Below, one piece after another: positions 46,685-58,635 of a DNA stretch of 64,000 bases. The translations under genes and the position numbers were made by a program. The notes under the pieces were generated by a model. It saw only the letters and a program-made list of their open reading frames with translations. It searched no databases and had not been told where the DNA came from. How positions within the stretch are numbered: the first letter of the stretch is position 1; each line of letters begins with the position of its first letter. The stretch is from Riptortus pedestris (taxonomy: Eukaryota; Arthropoda; Insecta; Hemiptera; Alydidae). The stretch covers positions 11,317,001-11,381,000 of the forward strand of contig CM032233.1 of assembly GCA_019009955.1 (NCBI GenBank), written 5' to 3'.

Positions 46685-46959
46685 ATATACTACGGAGTGG
46701 GGGGTTAGAAATAATTAAATCAAGGAAGACTAAAGAAGATACAGTTGTGGAATTAGAGTAGTATTACAGTTTGAATGAGCCTGTTATTTAGAAAAGCAAA
46801 GATAGGATATCTATCTGTGATGTAATGCGTTATCAGTGAGATATAGGAGCAAGGTCAGCCCCTAGGTCAGGGAGTGCTAATGTATGCCGTACACCAGCCC
46901 CTCCACTCCGCTCAGCTATTCTTCAATAGTATACACGCACTAACTAACAATTCAAAATA

Positions 46960-47298
46960 TTAATCCCTCAGCATATTTCCCGTACGAGAAATTTACTTTG
47001 GGGGTTGTACTCGTGGCGCAATTTTCAGCAGATTTCCCTTGAGGGAAATCAGCTATTGAGGCCCATGACCCGATTTTTTTTAAAATTTCCTCAAATGTTC
47101 ATCGATTCTAACCAGGGGATGACGAAAATGAGGTCCGTTGAAAATTATATATATATATATATATGTGTGTGGGTGTGTGTGTGTGTGTATATATCCATAC
47201 CACACACGCACACACACACGCGCACGAAACACAGACACACACGACTCACAGACTTACACACACACACACAGCACACACAACACAATATTTTATAATAT

Positions 47299-47353
<55 letters not shown>

Positions 47354-47540
47354 CGGACGTAATTTTCGTCATCCCCTGGTTAGAATCGATGGACATTTGA
47401 GGAAAATTTAAAAAAAATCGGGTCTTGGTCCTCAATAGCTGATTTCCCTCAATGGAAATCTGCTAAAAATTGCGCTACGAATACAACTCTCATAGTAAAT
47501 TTCTCCTACGGGAAATATGCAGAGGTGTTAATATTTTGAA
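46960..47540. repeat. TA-centred element, symmetric form with hairpin arms on both sides
   Basis: The left half carries GCATATTTCCCGTACGAGAA, AGCAGATTTCCCTTGAGGGA and TCATCGATTCTAACCAGG. The right half repeats these in reverse order and complement to about 47540. The centre (47146-47345) is TA, TG, CA and TA dinucleotide blocks. Confidence 0.88.
47146..47345 (+). repeat. Compound TA/TG/CA microsatellite
   Basis: The order is TATATA, GTGTGTG, a short ATATCCATAC spacer, CACACGCACAC with CG steps, CACACAGCACACA, then a ~45-bp TA run. The alternating purine-pyrimidine tract favours Z-DNA, and the TA ends favour cruciform extrusion. Confidence 0.92.
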
Positions 47541-47584
47541 TGGTTAGTCAGTGCGTGTATACATATATATAAATTTATTTGTGC

Positions 47585-47642
<58 letters not shown>

Positions 47643-48515
47643 TTGACTGTTAACGCTCTAGCGGTCGCAACTTTTGTTTGATCGTTACCAAACTCGATAT
47701 TTAATCGTTTTATGTAAAACGAAAGATTGATAATAGCCGAAATCAGAAAGTGGGATTTAGAGGGAGAATTTGAAAAATTCTAAATATCTCAGTTACTATA
47801 CGTTGGATCGAAACATTGGATAGAACTAATCTTTGTTGCAAATGAAATAATTTATTAAATTTTGGTCTCATTTACATATTTTCTGTTTCATGAATATTAA
47901 CCCAGATATTTTGGGATTTTTTAGTTTTCCGACTTTCAGGCCTAACTCGTGTTATAGTATAATAATAAGCTGGTATATCGTGACACACTTCATTACAAGG
48001 TAGAAATAAGGAATATTGTTTTCATTATGCAACTTTTTCTTTGTGAGATATAGGACAAATACACTCTGTTGACTACTCTCCCTATCTCTTTTGTTTGTTT
48101 ACTATTCAGACGCTTTCCCGGTTTATGGGGTAGAGATTATCAACTTGTAACTGAAAGATTTATCATTACTGTTTGTATTCTATTCAATTTAATATTCGCG
48201 GTGGTGTTACACAGTACTGTAGGACTTATCTATTGTAAACCGTTCTTGTGGGAAATCTGCTTAGTTTCCCGCAACCCCTGCCTGACGGACTTTTGAATAA
48301 TTTTCTCAAATTTCCATCGATCCCAACTAGGAAATTTCAAAAATGAGGTCAGTTGAAAATTATATATGATCTCGTCGGGTCACCACTTTCTTTCATTAAG
48401 TGAATGAACTGTTTTTGTTTAATCGGAAAATATAAATATTTAAACTTGTAAAAAAAAGAACTACATAAACTTGAGTGAAGAAAAAAAAAATTAACAGAAC
48501 TGTCTGTCACGCAGG
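47345..48515 (+). repeat. Duplicated segment, copy 1 (indel-rich)
   Basis: It matches 53885-55020 over its full length: hairpin arm, (TA)n, long arm and TIR module (48246-48292), then about 200 bp of identical unique-looking sequence from ATGATCTCGTCGGGTCACCA on. Between about 47880 and 48290 this copy differs mainly by extra single bases. Confidence 0.9.
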
Positions 48516-48589
48516 GGAGAGAGGGAAGGAGGGAGAGAGAGTGAGTGGACGTTTGAGGGAAGTTTTCGAAAATATGACCTTTCCTTATT

Positions 48590-50720
48590 TGTTAATACAC
48601 GAATATACATAGCGAATCTAGCTGTCGCAATATTTGTTTGATCGTTATCAAACTCGTCATATAAAAGCTTTTATAATTCGGATTAGCGGGAGTTTTGGGG
48701 GGGTTTAGAAAATACGAAATACCTCTGATATTAAACGTCGGATCCAAACATTGTATAGAAGCAATCTTATTGCATATGTAATTATCCAAAAATGTTGTTA
48801 TACGTGTTTTCCCTAATATGAATATTAACCGGGATATTTGGATTTTTTTTTTAGTTTTCAGCCTTTAGTAAACCTCCACTCCTGTTCATGTCATAATAAC
48901 AATAAGATGTTATAATATGAACCTCTTCAATCTAAGCTTTAATATCAAATATGGTTTTCATGAAATCATTAATATGCGAGATACATGCAAATTCGTTGTC
49001 CAATCCAATCTTATTGCAAATGTAATGCCCATAAATATTGTTATATACATTTTGTCTTTATAGTGAATATTAACCGAGATAGTTGCATTTTTTAGTTATC
49101 AGCCTTGAGTAAATACCCACTTTTAGTCATCGGACTTTGCGAATATTTCATGAATCGTCTTATTCCAAGCTTAAATACACAATATTGTTTTCATTGAATT
49201 TTCACTGCGTGATGTGAGCAAATATTTTCGGATTGACGGCTTTAGCAGGTTTCCCTTAAGAGATTTTCGAAAAAATGTCCTCAAATGCCCATAGATCTCC
49301 TGGGTTGGAGATGACGAAAATGAGGTGTGTGTGTGTATTTTAATGTTTTATCGTTACCAAACTCGATATTAAATCCTTTTATATAGAAAGGAAAATCAAG
49401 TTCGTTAATGGCAGAAGTAGTACTAGTAGAAGGGGGTGGGGTTAAAGGGGAGGAATTTGTATATAACCAATCTTATTGCAAATTACATGACCTATAAATG
49501 TTATCATATATATTCTTTCTCTATCTCAAATATTAACAAAGATATTTGTATTTTTTAATTTTGAACTTTCAATAAACCTCCCTTATTTGTCATCGGAAGT
49601 TATGAATAAGCCAGCATTATATGAGCCGTCTTATTTCAAGCCGAAATACCAAATATTGTGTTCAACAAATGCAACGTATGCAAATACGTTCTGATGTCCC
49701 GCCCCCCCCCCCCTCGTTTGTTCTTGAATTACTAAAACTAGAGTGATTAAGATAATAATTAGTCTGGTACATTATAAATTGCAGCACTAGATAGATATAG
49801 TGAATAGTTTTTAAATAAAATTAATATATTATATCGAGATATATTTCAGTAATTGGTTTCCTTTCTTGCCAAGGGTATTTCTATTTTTCAGCTCTGAGAG
49901 ATTGGGGGACCTGTTTGTTTACAATTCAGACACTTTCCGTTGTGGAAGGTATTCAAATGAAAATCGACTGAAAGATTTGTCATTTCAATTTGTTTACTTA
50001 ATATACACGGTGGTATTTCGTGTTACAATTATGCAGATTCATGAATTGTAAAACTTCACTTGGGAAATCTGCTTAGTTTACGCAGCCCCTTCTGTGCCCT
50101 TGTGTATTATACATGCACGAAGGGGCTATATTTCCTATATGTGTCATACAGAGTATATAACATACTTTAGTAAAAAACATTTTGTCTATAAAACTAATGA
50201 TAAATATAAGATTATATAATAATAAAATTAGATTTTAACAAAATTAGCTCGGTTTGACGTAATTATTGAAGATTTTACGTTCTGAACTACAAGATCATTA
50301 TTTGATCAACACTAAATTTGACACTGAACCGTTTCATTAAGAACTAATGGTTACATTAGGAAATGGCTAAAATTGGGCTTGGGGAGGGCAGGTGCGGAGA
50401 TTAATTGAAAATTCAAAATATCTCCGTTATTATGAGTCGCATTGAAAAATGTTATAGAGCCAATGTTATTGAACTGTCGGTGATGTGCAATTGTTGTTCT
50501 ATAATTTTTTTCCGAAACTCGAACTTTAAGCAAGTTATTTCTACTTTCTTGTTCATGAGGCAATTTTCGAAAAATGTTGTCAAATATCCATCGATCCCAC
50601 CTAATAATGAGGAAAAGTCAGTCACGCAGGGATTTCCTACGAGAAGGTTTACAATAGATTAATCTACATCACCGTGAATATTGAGTGAATAAATACAAAC
50701 GGTAATGAGAAGTCTTTCAG
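48590..50720. repeat. Stack of degraded TA-centred element arms
   Basis: Repeated long-arm blocks start near 48600 (GTCGCAATATTTGTTTGATC), 49000, 49340 (TTATCGTTACCAAACTCGAT) and 50240. A TIR module ends near 50095, and an inverted one with an internal deletion lies at 50609-50655. No coding features. Confidence 0.7.
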
Positions 50721-50939
50721 TCAATTTACAAGTTAATAATCTCTACAACGGAAAGCCTCTGAATTGTAAACAAATCGTTAATGAATCAGAATTCTTTTTA
50801 GCTCAATCACTCAAATTTTAATAATCCAAGAGCAAAAGAAGGGGGCTCAACAGAGCGTATTTGCATATATCTCACAAAGTAATAGTTCAATGAAAACATT
50901 ATTTGCTATTTAACCCTGTAATGAAGTGGTTCATGATAT

Positions 50940-51048
50940 AACAGCTTATTAGCAGAAATCAGTTATTGAGGTCGTACTCATGACTCGATTTTTGAAAAAT
51001 TTCCTCAAATGTCCTACCCAGGAGATGACGAAAATGAGGTCCGTTCAA

Positions 51049-51106
<58 letters not shown>

Positions 51107-51151
51107 ATATATATCCATACACACACGCGCGCGTGCACGCACGCACACACA

Positions 51152-51183
<32 letters not shown>

Positions 51184-51217
51184 ATATATATAAACACATA
51201 TATATATATATATATAT
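50940..51217 (+). repeat. Hairpin arm with compound TA/TG/CA microsatellite
   Basis: An AGCAGAAATCAGTTATTGAG remnant of the hairpin is followed by the arm to GAGGTCCGTTCAAAACTATA (51046), then TA, GTGTGTG, CACACGCGCGCGTGCACGCA, (CA)n and TA blocks up to the composite element at 51218. Confidence 0.85.
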
Positions 51218-52840
51218 ACTAGCACAGATACCCGGCTTCGCCCGGGAATTTATATGGGGCTGAATGGTTATGGTTTTTTTTTGGCAAAACTTTACTTTGC
51301 ACAATATTTTGACATTTACCCGTCCCAGTGTTTAGGGCTAATATCCGTTGTTGGCATTTGTTAATAATAAAATTAATTTTTTATGTAAGTCTTGACTGTC
51401 CTCCAAATTGACATATTTCATATTTTGTTATAGGGACAAAATATTAACATAGATTTTAATTAATTTTTCCAGGTGAGGTACCTCATAGTTCAAATTAGAA
51501 TGAATTGTTGAGCATATCAATATTTCTACGCAAATTACTTGCTCCACACATTGTTCCTGGAGAAATGTATAAAACAAAAGTTAATCTAAATAACAAAGTA
51601 AACAACTTTTGTTATTTGCTTGTTTGTCAAAAAACAAATAAGACAATGAAATATCACGAATTTTTATTTCTGGCCTCCCTTATAACCCCACTCCCGTTCT
51701 AACCTAAAAATTTTAATATAGCTTATAATCATGGAAGAATTAATGCTAATTGACATACCGAGTTTTTAAGTTTGGTTTAATCGTTAGTGCCTAATGAAAT
51801 AGTTGACTCCCGCTTTAGTTTATAGTGTATATCTCGTTTATAATTCGGTATAAGAAAAAAGTGTATATAACAAAAGTTACTCTTAATAACAAAATAAACA
51901 ACTTTTGTTATGTCCATATTTGCCGAAAAATGAATAGAAAACGAAATACCGCTATTTTTAAATTCAGGCCTCCCTTACAACCCCCACTCCTGCCCGTCCC
52001 TAGAAATGTTGGTATAGCTTGTTATAATGAAAGCGATAGTACTAATACACATACCGAGTTTTATTTATTTCGGTTGGGTCTTTTGTCCCAAATAAAATTG
52101 TTCACTTCTGCTATAGGTTTTAGCGTATATCTCGTTTATAATTCGGTATAAGAAAAAAGTGTATATAACAAAAGTTACTCTTAATAACAAAATAAACAAC
52201 TTTTGTTCTGTTCATATTTGCCGAAAACCTAATAGGAAACGAAATATCGCTATTTTTAATTTCTGGCTTTCCTCATAACCCCCACTCCTGCCCGTCCCTA
52301 GAAATGTTGGTATGGCTTGTTATAATGAAAGCGTTAGTGCTAATACATATACCGAGTTTTATTTATTTCGGTTGGGTCTTTTGTCCCAAATAAAATTGTG
52401 GACTCCTGCTAAAGTTTTTAGCGTACAACGCATTTAAACTTCGGTTTACGAAAAACGTGTATATGACGAAAGTTACTCTAAATAACAAAATAAACATCTT
52501 GTGTTATGCCGAAAAACCAATCGGAAACGAAATATCGCTAATTTTAATTTCAGGCCTCCCTTATAACCTCCACTCCTATTCATCTCAGAGAATATTAACA
52601 TAGCCTAAAGTCTAAGTTGGGCTAGTAGTAATATACATACCAAGTTTCATAAAATTCGGTTCAGCCGTTTATGCGTGAAAAGGTAACAAACAAACAAACA
52701 AACAAATAAACAAACAAACAAACAAACAGACACCAAAGAAACAAAATGCAGTTATGGTGTCTATGACATGTGAAACGAAAAGTTATCGTGAAATTTCGCG
52801 AAAAAAATCAATGTACAGACAGAGGTTACAATTTTATATA
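51218..52840 (+). mobile_element. ACTAGC/CCCGGC composite element, copy 2
   Basis: It starts ACTAGCACAGATACCCGGCT (51218). A ~330-bp unique head is followed by tandem ~298-bp units (GTGTATATAACAAAAG at 51861 and 52159, GTGTATATGACGAAAG at 52457). The tail is AATTCGGTTCAGCCGTTTAT, GCGTGAAAAGGTAACAAAC with a (CAAA)n run, and GACACCAAAGAAACAAAATG. No ORF. The tail wording is typical of invertebrate RTE/SINE-type retroposons, but class is not proven. Confidence 0.88.
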
Positions 52841-52859
52841 TATATAGATATATATATAT

Positions 52860-53868
52860 ACTAGCTCAGATACCCGGCTTCGCTCGGGAATTCATTTGAG
52901 GCTGAATGGTAATAGTATATTTTTGGCAAGGCTTTACTTTGCACAATATTTTGACATTTACCCGTTCCGGTGTTTAGGGTTAATACCCGTTGTTGGCATT
53001 TGTTAATAATAAACTTATTTTTTTATGTAAAACTTCACTATCCTGCATATTGTCATATTTCCCGTCTCCTGTGCATTATGCATAGATTTGAATTATTAAG
53101 GAGAAAATATTGATATACATTTGAATTAATTTTTTCAGGTGAGGTACCTGGTAGTTCATATTGAAAAGAAGTGTTGAGCAAATTTCTCTAAATAACAAAA
53201 TAAACAACTTTTGTTATGTGCATATTTGCCGAAACCCCAATAGGAAATCATTATTATTAATTTCATGCCTCCCTTATAACCACCACTCCTGCCCGTCCCT
53301 AGAAATGTTAGAATGGCTTATTATAAGGAAGGCGTTAGTGCTAATACACATACTGAGTGTTTTATTTAGTTCGGTTGAGTCTTTTGTGCCAAATAAAATT
53401 GTTGTCTCCCGCTATAATTTTTAGCGTATAACGTCTTAATATTTCGGTATACGATGATAGTGTATATAAAAAAAAAGTTTCTCTAAATAACAAAATAAAC
53501 AACTTTTGTTATGTGCATATTTGCTGAAAAAGCAATAGGAAACGAAATATCGCTATTTTTAATTTCAGGCCTCCCTTATAACCCCCACTCCTGCCCGTCT
53601 CAGAGAATATTAGTATAGCCTAAAGTCTAAGTTGGGCTAGTAGTAATATACATACTAAGTTTCATAAAATTCGGTTTAGCCGTTTATGCGTGAAAAGGTA
53701 ACAAACAAACAAACAAATAAACAAACAAACAAACAAATAAACAAACAAACAAACAAACAGACACCAAAGAAACAAAATGCAGTTATGGTGTCTATGACAT
53801 GTGAAACGAAAAGTTATCGTGAAATTTCGCGAAAAAAATCAATGTACAGACAGAGGTTACAATTTTAT
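52860..53868 (+). mobile_element. ACTAGC/CCCGGC composite element, copy 3
   Basis: Head ACTAGCTCAGATACCCGGCT at 52860; about two internal units; tail nearly identical to copy 2, including the last 100 bp to AGAGGTTACAATTTTATATA. It lies head-to-tail after copy 2, separated only by ~20 bp of TA repeat. Confidence 0.88.
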
Positions 53869-53884
53869 ATATATATATATTTAT

Positions 53885-54143
53885 ATATACTTTTTCAACG
53901 GACCTAATTTTCGTATTACCATGGTTTTAGCAATCGATGGACATTTGAGGGAAAATTTAAAAAGAAATCGGGTATGTGGTCATCAATTGCTGATTTCCCT
54001 CAATGGAAATCTGCTATAAATTGCGCTAACGAATTCAACTATCATAGTAAATTTCTCCTAGGGGAAAGAAGATATGCCAGAGGTGTTATTATTTTGAATG
54101 TTTAGTCATGTGCGTGGTATACGTATATATAAATTTATTTGTG

Positions 54144-54204
<61 letters not shown>

Positions 54205-55020
54205 CTGTTATCGCTCTAGCGGTCGCACTTTTTGTGTGATAGTTACCAAACTCCATATTTAATCGTTTTATGTAAAACGAAAGATCGATAATAGCCGAAA
54301 TCAGACAAGTGAGAGGTGAATTGAGAGGGAGAATTTGGAAAATTCTAAATATCTCAGTTACTATACGTTGGATCGAAACATTGCATAGAACTAATCTTTG
54401 TTGCAAATTAAATAATTTATAAATATTGCTCTATAAATATTTTCTGTTTCATGAATATTAACCGAGATATTTGGATTTTATAGTTTTCCGCTTTCAGGCC
54501 TACTCGTGTTATATTAATAATAAGCTGTTATATCGTGAACCACTTCATTACAAGGTGAAATAAGGAATATTGTTTTCATTGAACTTTTACTTTGTGAGAT
54601 ATAGACAAATACACTCTGTTGACTCCTCTCCCTCTCTTTTGTTTGTTTACTATTCAGACGCTTCCCGTTGTAGAGATTATCAACTTGTAACTGAAAGATT
54701 TCTCATTACTGTTTGTATTTATTCAATTAATATTCGCGGTGGTGTTACCAGTATGTAGACTTATCTATTGTAAACCGTCTTGTGGGAAATCTGCTTAGTT
54801 TCCGCAACCCCTGCCTGACGGACTTTTGAATAATTTTCTCAAATTTCCATCGATCCCAACTAGGAAATTTCAAAAATGAGGTCAGTTGAAAATTATATAT
54901 GATCTCGTCGGGTCACCACTTTCTTTCATTAAGTGAATGAACTGTTTTTGTTTAATCGGAAAATATAAATATTTAAACTTGTAAAAAAAAGAACTACATA
55001 AACTTGAGTGAAAAAAAAAG
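53885..55020 (+). repeat. Duplicated segment, copy 2 (shorter version)
   Basis: Same order of content as 47345-48515: hairpin arm with a degenerate GATTTCCCTCAATGGAAATC, (TA)n at 54146-54200, long arm, and TIR module ending CCCCTGCCTGACGGACTTTT at 54829. The final ~190 bp are practically identical to copy 1 and the middle lacks copy 1's extra bases. Confidence 0.9.
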
Positions 55021-55322
55021 TCCGTCACGCAGGGGCTGCGTAAATTAAGCAGATTTCGGATCGAAAAATTGTATAGAATCAGTCTTATTGCAAATTGAAT
55101 TTACTATAAATATTGTTATATACATTTATTCTCTATCTTGCATATTAACCGAGATATTTGCAATTTTATGAAATTGGGGCGGCTAACGGATGAGAGTGAG
55201 TTTCCCGCCAAAAGCTAGGTCGGCCGTTTTCTTAACTCTTTGGCTCTCGTGAAATTTCTCTATTGTAAAACTACACGTGGGAAATCTGCTTAGTTTACGC
55301 AGCCCCTGCGTGACGGACTTTT
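55017..55322. mobile_element. MITE-like form of the TA-centred family (306 bp)
   Basis: It has inverted TIR modules at both ends: AAGTCCGTCACGCAGGGGCT at 55019 and its reverse complement finishing GCGTGACGGACTTT at 55322. Homology extends inward through GCGTAAA-TAAGCAGATTTC, so the TIR is about 40 bp. The interior is a short long-arm piece without a TA tract. This is the clearest evidence that the module is a terminal inverted repeat. Confidence 0.85.
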
Positions 55323-55490
55323 TTACTTTAGCCACACCAGTTACTTTTTAGCAGATTTCCCTTCAGGGAAATCAGCTATTGAGGTTGTACTCATGACGGA
55401 ATTTTCGAAATTTTTCTTCAAATGTCCATCGATCCTACCTAGTAGATGATGAAAATGAGGTCCGTTCAAAACTGCATATATATATATATA

Positions 55491-55564
<74 letters not shown>

Positions 55565-55829
55565 TGGTAGCGCTCTCTCGGTCACAATTTTTTTTTGATC
55601 GTTACCAAAATCTATATTTAGTCTTTTTATGTAAAAAATAAAGATCAAGTTCGTTAACGGCTGAAATCGGACCAGTGGGAGGGGGGGTTTTGATGGGAGG
55701 ATTTTCGAAAATTCGAAATATCTCCGTTACTATACGTCGGATCGAGAAATTGTACAGAATCAATCTTATTGCAAATTAAATTTACTATAAATATTGTTAT
55801 ATACATTCATTCTCTATCTCGAATATTAA

Positions 55830-56990
55830 CCAGGCTATGTTTGTTTTTGTCCCAAGTAGGCTTACATATTTTAGTTTAATATCAATCGGGAACATGGAAA
55901 CACGCGATTTCCGGATAATTTTCTTTTACGAGTATAAACTTGGTCATTCCGCGGCCCAGTCAGCAAGGAATATTAATCATGCGTTTGGCGAAGGAAGTGC
56001 TAATGAAAGAACTATTCGTCGTTGGTTTTCAAAATTTTCTTCAGGAGATACGACTTTAGAAAATCAGCCCCGTGGACGACCTCACTCATCAGTGGAGGAC
56101 GAAGATCTTAAAAAAGCTGTTGAAGAAGACCCTCATAAAACAGTCAGAGAACTTGCGTCAGAGCTAGGCACAAGTCATATGACGGTCTCCAGGCATTTAA
56201 AAACGATTGGAAAGGTGAAAAAGCTCGATTCCTGGGTCCCGCACGAGCTCAACGAACGTCAGCAGTTAAAACGCCAAGAGATGTGTGTTTCTTTGCTTGC
56301 TCGTCAAAGAAACGAACCATTCCTCGGACGCGTAATAACATGTGACGAAAAGTGGATCATGTATGACAATCGACGCCGATCAGGTCAATGGTTAGATGCC
56401 GATCAGCCTCCTGGGCAAATGCCAAAACAGAATCTCCATCCGAAGAAGTTAATGGTTACAGTATGGTGGTCTATGGCCAGGGTCATTCATTATTCTTTTC
56501 TACGAAAGGGCAAAACAATTGATTCCACATTATACTGCCAAGAAATTGAGCAAATGCATCAAAATTTGATCTAGCAACAGCTGGGCATTGGTAAACAGGA
56601 AAGGACCGATTCTGCTTCATGACAACGCCCGACCACATGTTTCAATACAGAACAACTTAAAAGAGTTGGGCTATGTAGTCCTACCACACCCCCCATATTC
56701 CCCTGATCTATCTCCTACAGACTACCACTTTTTTCGGAGTTTGGACAACTTTTTGCGAGGAAAATTTTTACAGATGATTTAGACATTAAAAAAGCATTTT
56801 CTGAATTTCTTTCAACACGTAACACAAGCTTTTTCAAAAGTGGGATAGAAAACTTGGTAAGTCGTTGGCAGAAGTGTATTGAAAATGATGGTAGATACTT
56901 TGAATGAATAATATTTCAGATTCGATCTCAATTTTTCATTTTTTTCCTGATTCTACAAACGGTCATTTCATATGTTACAACCCAATATAT
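55830..56990 (+). mobile_element. mariner element, cecropia-like, left end missing
   Basis: The right end reads, inward from 56990, TTGGGTTGTAACATATGAAA, a mariner-type terminal repeat next to a TA run. No matching terminal repeat is found to the left of the transposase, where the host repeat is cut abruptly, so the left end has been lost. Confidence 0.8.
55892..56907 (+). pseudogene. mariner transposase (DD34D type), frameshifted
   Basis: From the Met of METRDFRIIFFYEYK the protein shows an HTH region (GRPHSSVEDEDL linker, TVRELASELGTSHMTVSRHL) and the mariner WVPHEL motif. The first Asp is in ITCDEKWIMYDN, followed by HPKKLMVTVWWS, as in the cecropia/Hsmar1 group. A TAG and frameshift occur near 56572; the frame resumes with the second Asp (LLHDNARPH) and the third (SPDLSPTDYHFF). 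A second shift near 56765 precedes the normal C-terminus, which ends at 56905-56907. Only 32 residues separate the last two Asp, versus 34 in mariners, implying a 6-bp deletion. Not functional. Confidence 0.92.
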
Positions 56991-57274
56991 ATATACAATT
57001 TTGAACGGACCTCATTTTCGTCATCTACTAGGTAGGATCGATGGACATTTGAAGAAAAATTTCGAAAATTCCGTCATGAGTACAACCTCAATAGCTGATT
57101 TCCCTTAAGGCAAATCTGCTAAAAGACTCGAACCAATATTATTGAAAATTGAATGTTCTACAAATGTTGTTAAGAACAGTTTTTCTATATCTTGATTATT
57201 AACAGAGATATTTGCATTTTCTTAGATTTCGGCCTTTAGTAAACCCCCACTCCTACTCATGCCATATTAACAAA

Positions 57275-57699
57275 AAAGTCCGTCACGCAGGGGCTGCGTA
57301 AACTAAGCAGATTTCCCAAGTTTTACAATAAAGAAATTTTAGAATAGAGAGTCAAACAGTTACGACTACGACTAGACCCGAAGTTAGCCGATCTCATCTC
57401 AGAAGCTGAAAGCAGAAAAATGCAAATATCTCGGTTAATATTCAAGATACAGAATAAATGTATATAATAGTATTTATAGTAAATTTAATTTGCAATAAGA
57501 TTGATTCTATATAATTTTTCGATCCGACGTATAGTAACGAAGATATTTCGAGTTTTCGAAACTCCTCCCCTTTAAACCCCCCCTCGGTCCGATTTCAGCC
57601 ATTAACGAACTGGATCTTTATTTTTGCATAAAACGTTTAAATATCGAGTTTGGTAACGATCAAACGAAAATTGCGGCCGCTAGAGCGTTAACAGACAAA

Positions 57700-57749
<50 letters not shown>

Positions 57750-58113
57750 GACAGTAACTAATCCAGAGTCTTCTGTTTCCAGTTTGCTCAAGATTTCTAA
57801 GAGAAGTTTATGCCTGTAGCGCCTCTTAAAACTTTCAATGACCCCTTGACCAGCCCGCGAGCATGTCTCGGCCAGTCTCGACTCCTTCTCGCCTCAGCGT
57901 CGCCGACCGGTTAAACCGAGGGCCGGTTTATCCGAGGCCGGATAAGAGGGATTCCACTGTATATATGTATATATATATATATATAATTTTGAACGGACCT
58001 CATTTTCGTCATCTCCTAGGTAGGATCGATGGACATTTGAAGAAATTTTTCGAAACTCGCGTCACGAGTACGACCTCAATAGCTGATTTCCCTTAAGGGA
58101 AATCTGCTAAAAA
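57275..58113 (+). repeat. TA-centred element, complete but with nested pogo-like insert
   Basis: A TIR module (57277) leads into the long arm to GCGTTAACAGACAAATATAT and a TA tract. An insertion occupies 57752-57959, followed by more TA. The hairpin arm then runs from TTTGAACGGACCTCATTTTC to the intact hairpin GATTTCCCTTAAGGGAAATC (58086-58105) and CTGCTAAAA. Confidence 0.85.
57752..57959. mobile_element. Short pogo/Tigger-like element remnant
   Basis: The right end reads inward CAGTGGAATCCCTCTTATCC, then GGCC and TCGGATAAACCGG, wording typical of arthropod pogo/Tigger ends. The left end CAGTAACTAATCC is a weak match. Both sides are flanked by TA, inside a TA tract. No transposase remains. 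Confidence 0.5.
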
Positions 58114-58204
58114 GCTGGTATAATATGAAGCAATTTATGTGAAGCCTAAATACCAAATACAGTTCTCGTTACACTTTTACGTTTTGAGATAAATGCAAAT
58201 ACGT

Positions 58205-58250
58205 GATGCACTTGGGAAATCTGCTTAGTTTACGCAACCCCTGCGTGACA
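58205..58250 (+). repeat. TIR module of TA-centred family
   Basis: GGGAAATCTGCTTAGTTTAC followed by GCAACCCCTGCGTGACA; about 60 bp of adjoining arm precedes it. The end is replaced by a GC-richer block. Confidence 0.7.
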
Positions 58251-58253
58251 CAT

Positions 58254-58635
58254 CATGCTACGGTATCAATAAATATCTTATGCCTAGCTCAGTTAATTAA
58301 TTCTCGTTTGTTAAGGGTTCTTACTCAGGGAGAAAGAGGGAATAGGAGTCGAGGTGAGCTAATGTGCGTTGCGCCCGATTACTTAAGGGTTCAGCGCTTG
58401 CGGGGGGCTTAGTGTATAAATACCTATATATCGGCGGGCCAGGGAGAGGCCAGTTGTTGTTAGCTGCAGCATCTCAGGCACTGCTCCCTTCCTAACCTGC
58501 CTATCCCCTCCACCCTACTAGCTCTCTAGGGGACGCCCTCTCCAGTCCCCCCCCCTCTCTACCTCATTGCCAGGGAGTCTAGGAGCTGCCCCCACGGTAG
58601 TGCCGAATGCTTCCGACCTTGTACGAATGGGACCA
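58254..58635 (+). other. GC-rich unidentified block with TATA box
   Basis: This ~380-bp block is much richer in G+C than its surroundings and lies between a TIR module and a hairpin arm. TATAAATA near 58411 is followed about 40 bp later by CCAGTTGTTG, a possible initiator, and then C-rich sequence. It may be another solo LTR or part of one; termini are not clear. Confidence 0.4.

Larger units (their letters stand above)
55345..57122. repeat. TA-centred element interrupted by a mariner
   Basis: Hairpin AGCAGATTTCCCTTCAGGGA (55350), arm, TA tract (55476-55562), then a long arm that breaks at GAATATTAACC near 55830. After the mariner come a short TA run and an inverted hairpin arm ending near 57122 (GATTTCCCTTAAGGCAAATC). 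Confidence 0.8.

Noticed and set aside
47138..47435. ORFs rich in Tyr-Ile and Cys-Val around the TA/TG/CA blocks (also 50959-51304)
   Set aside because: Products of dinucleotide repeats only.
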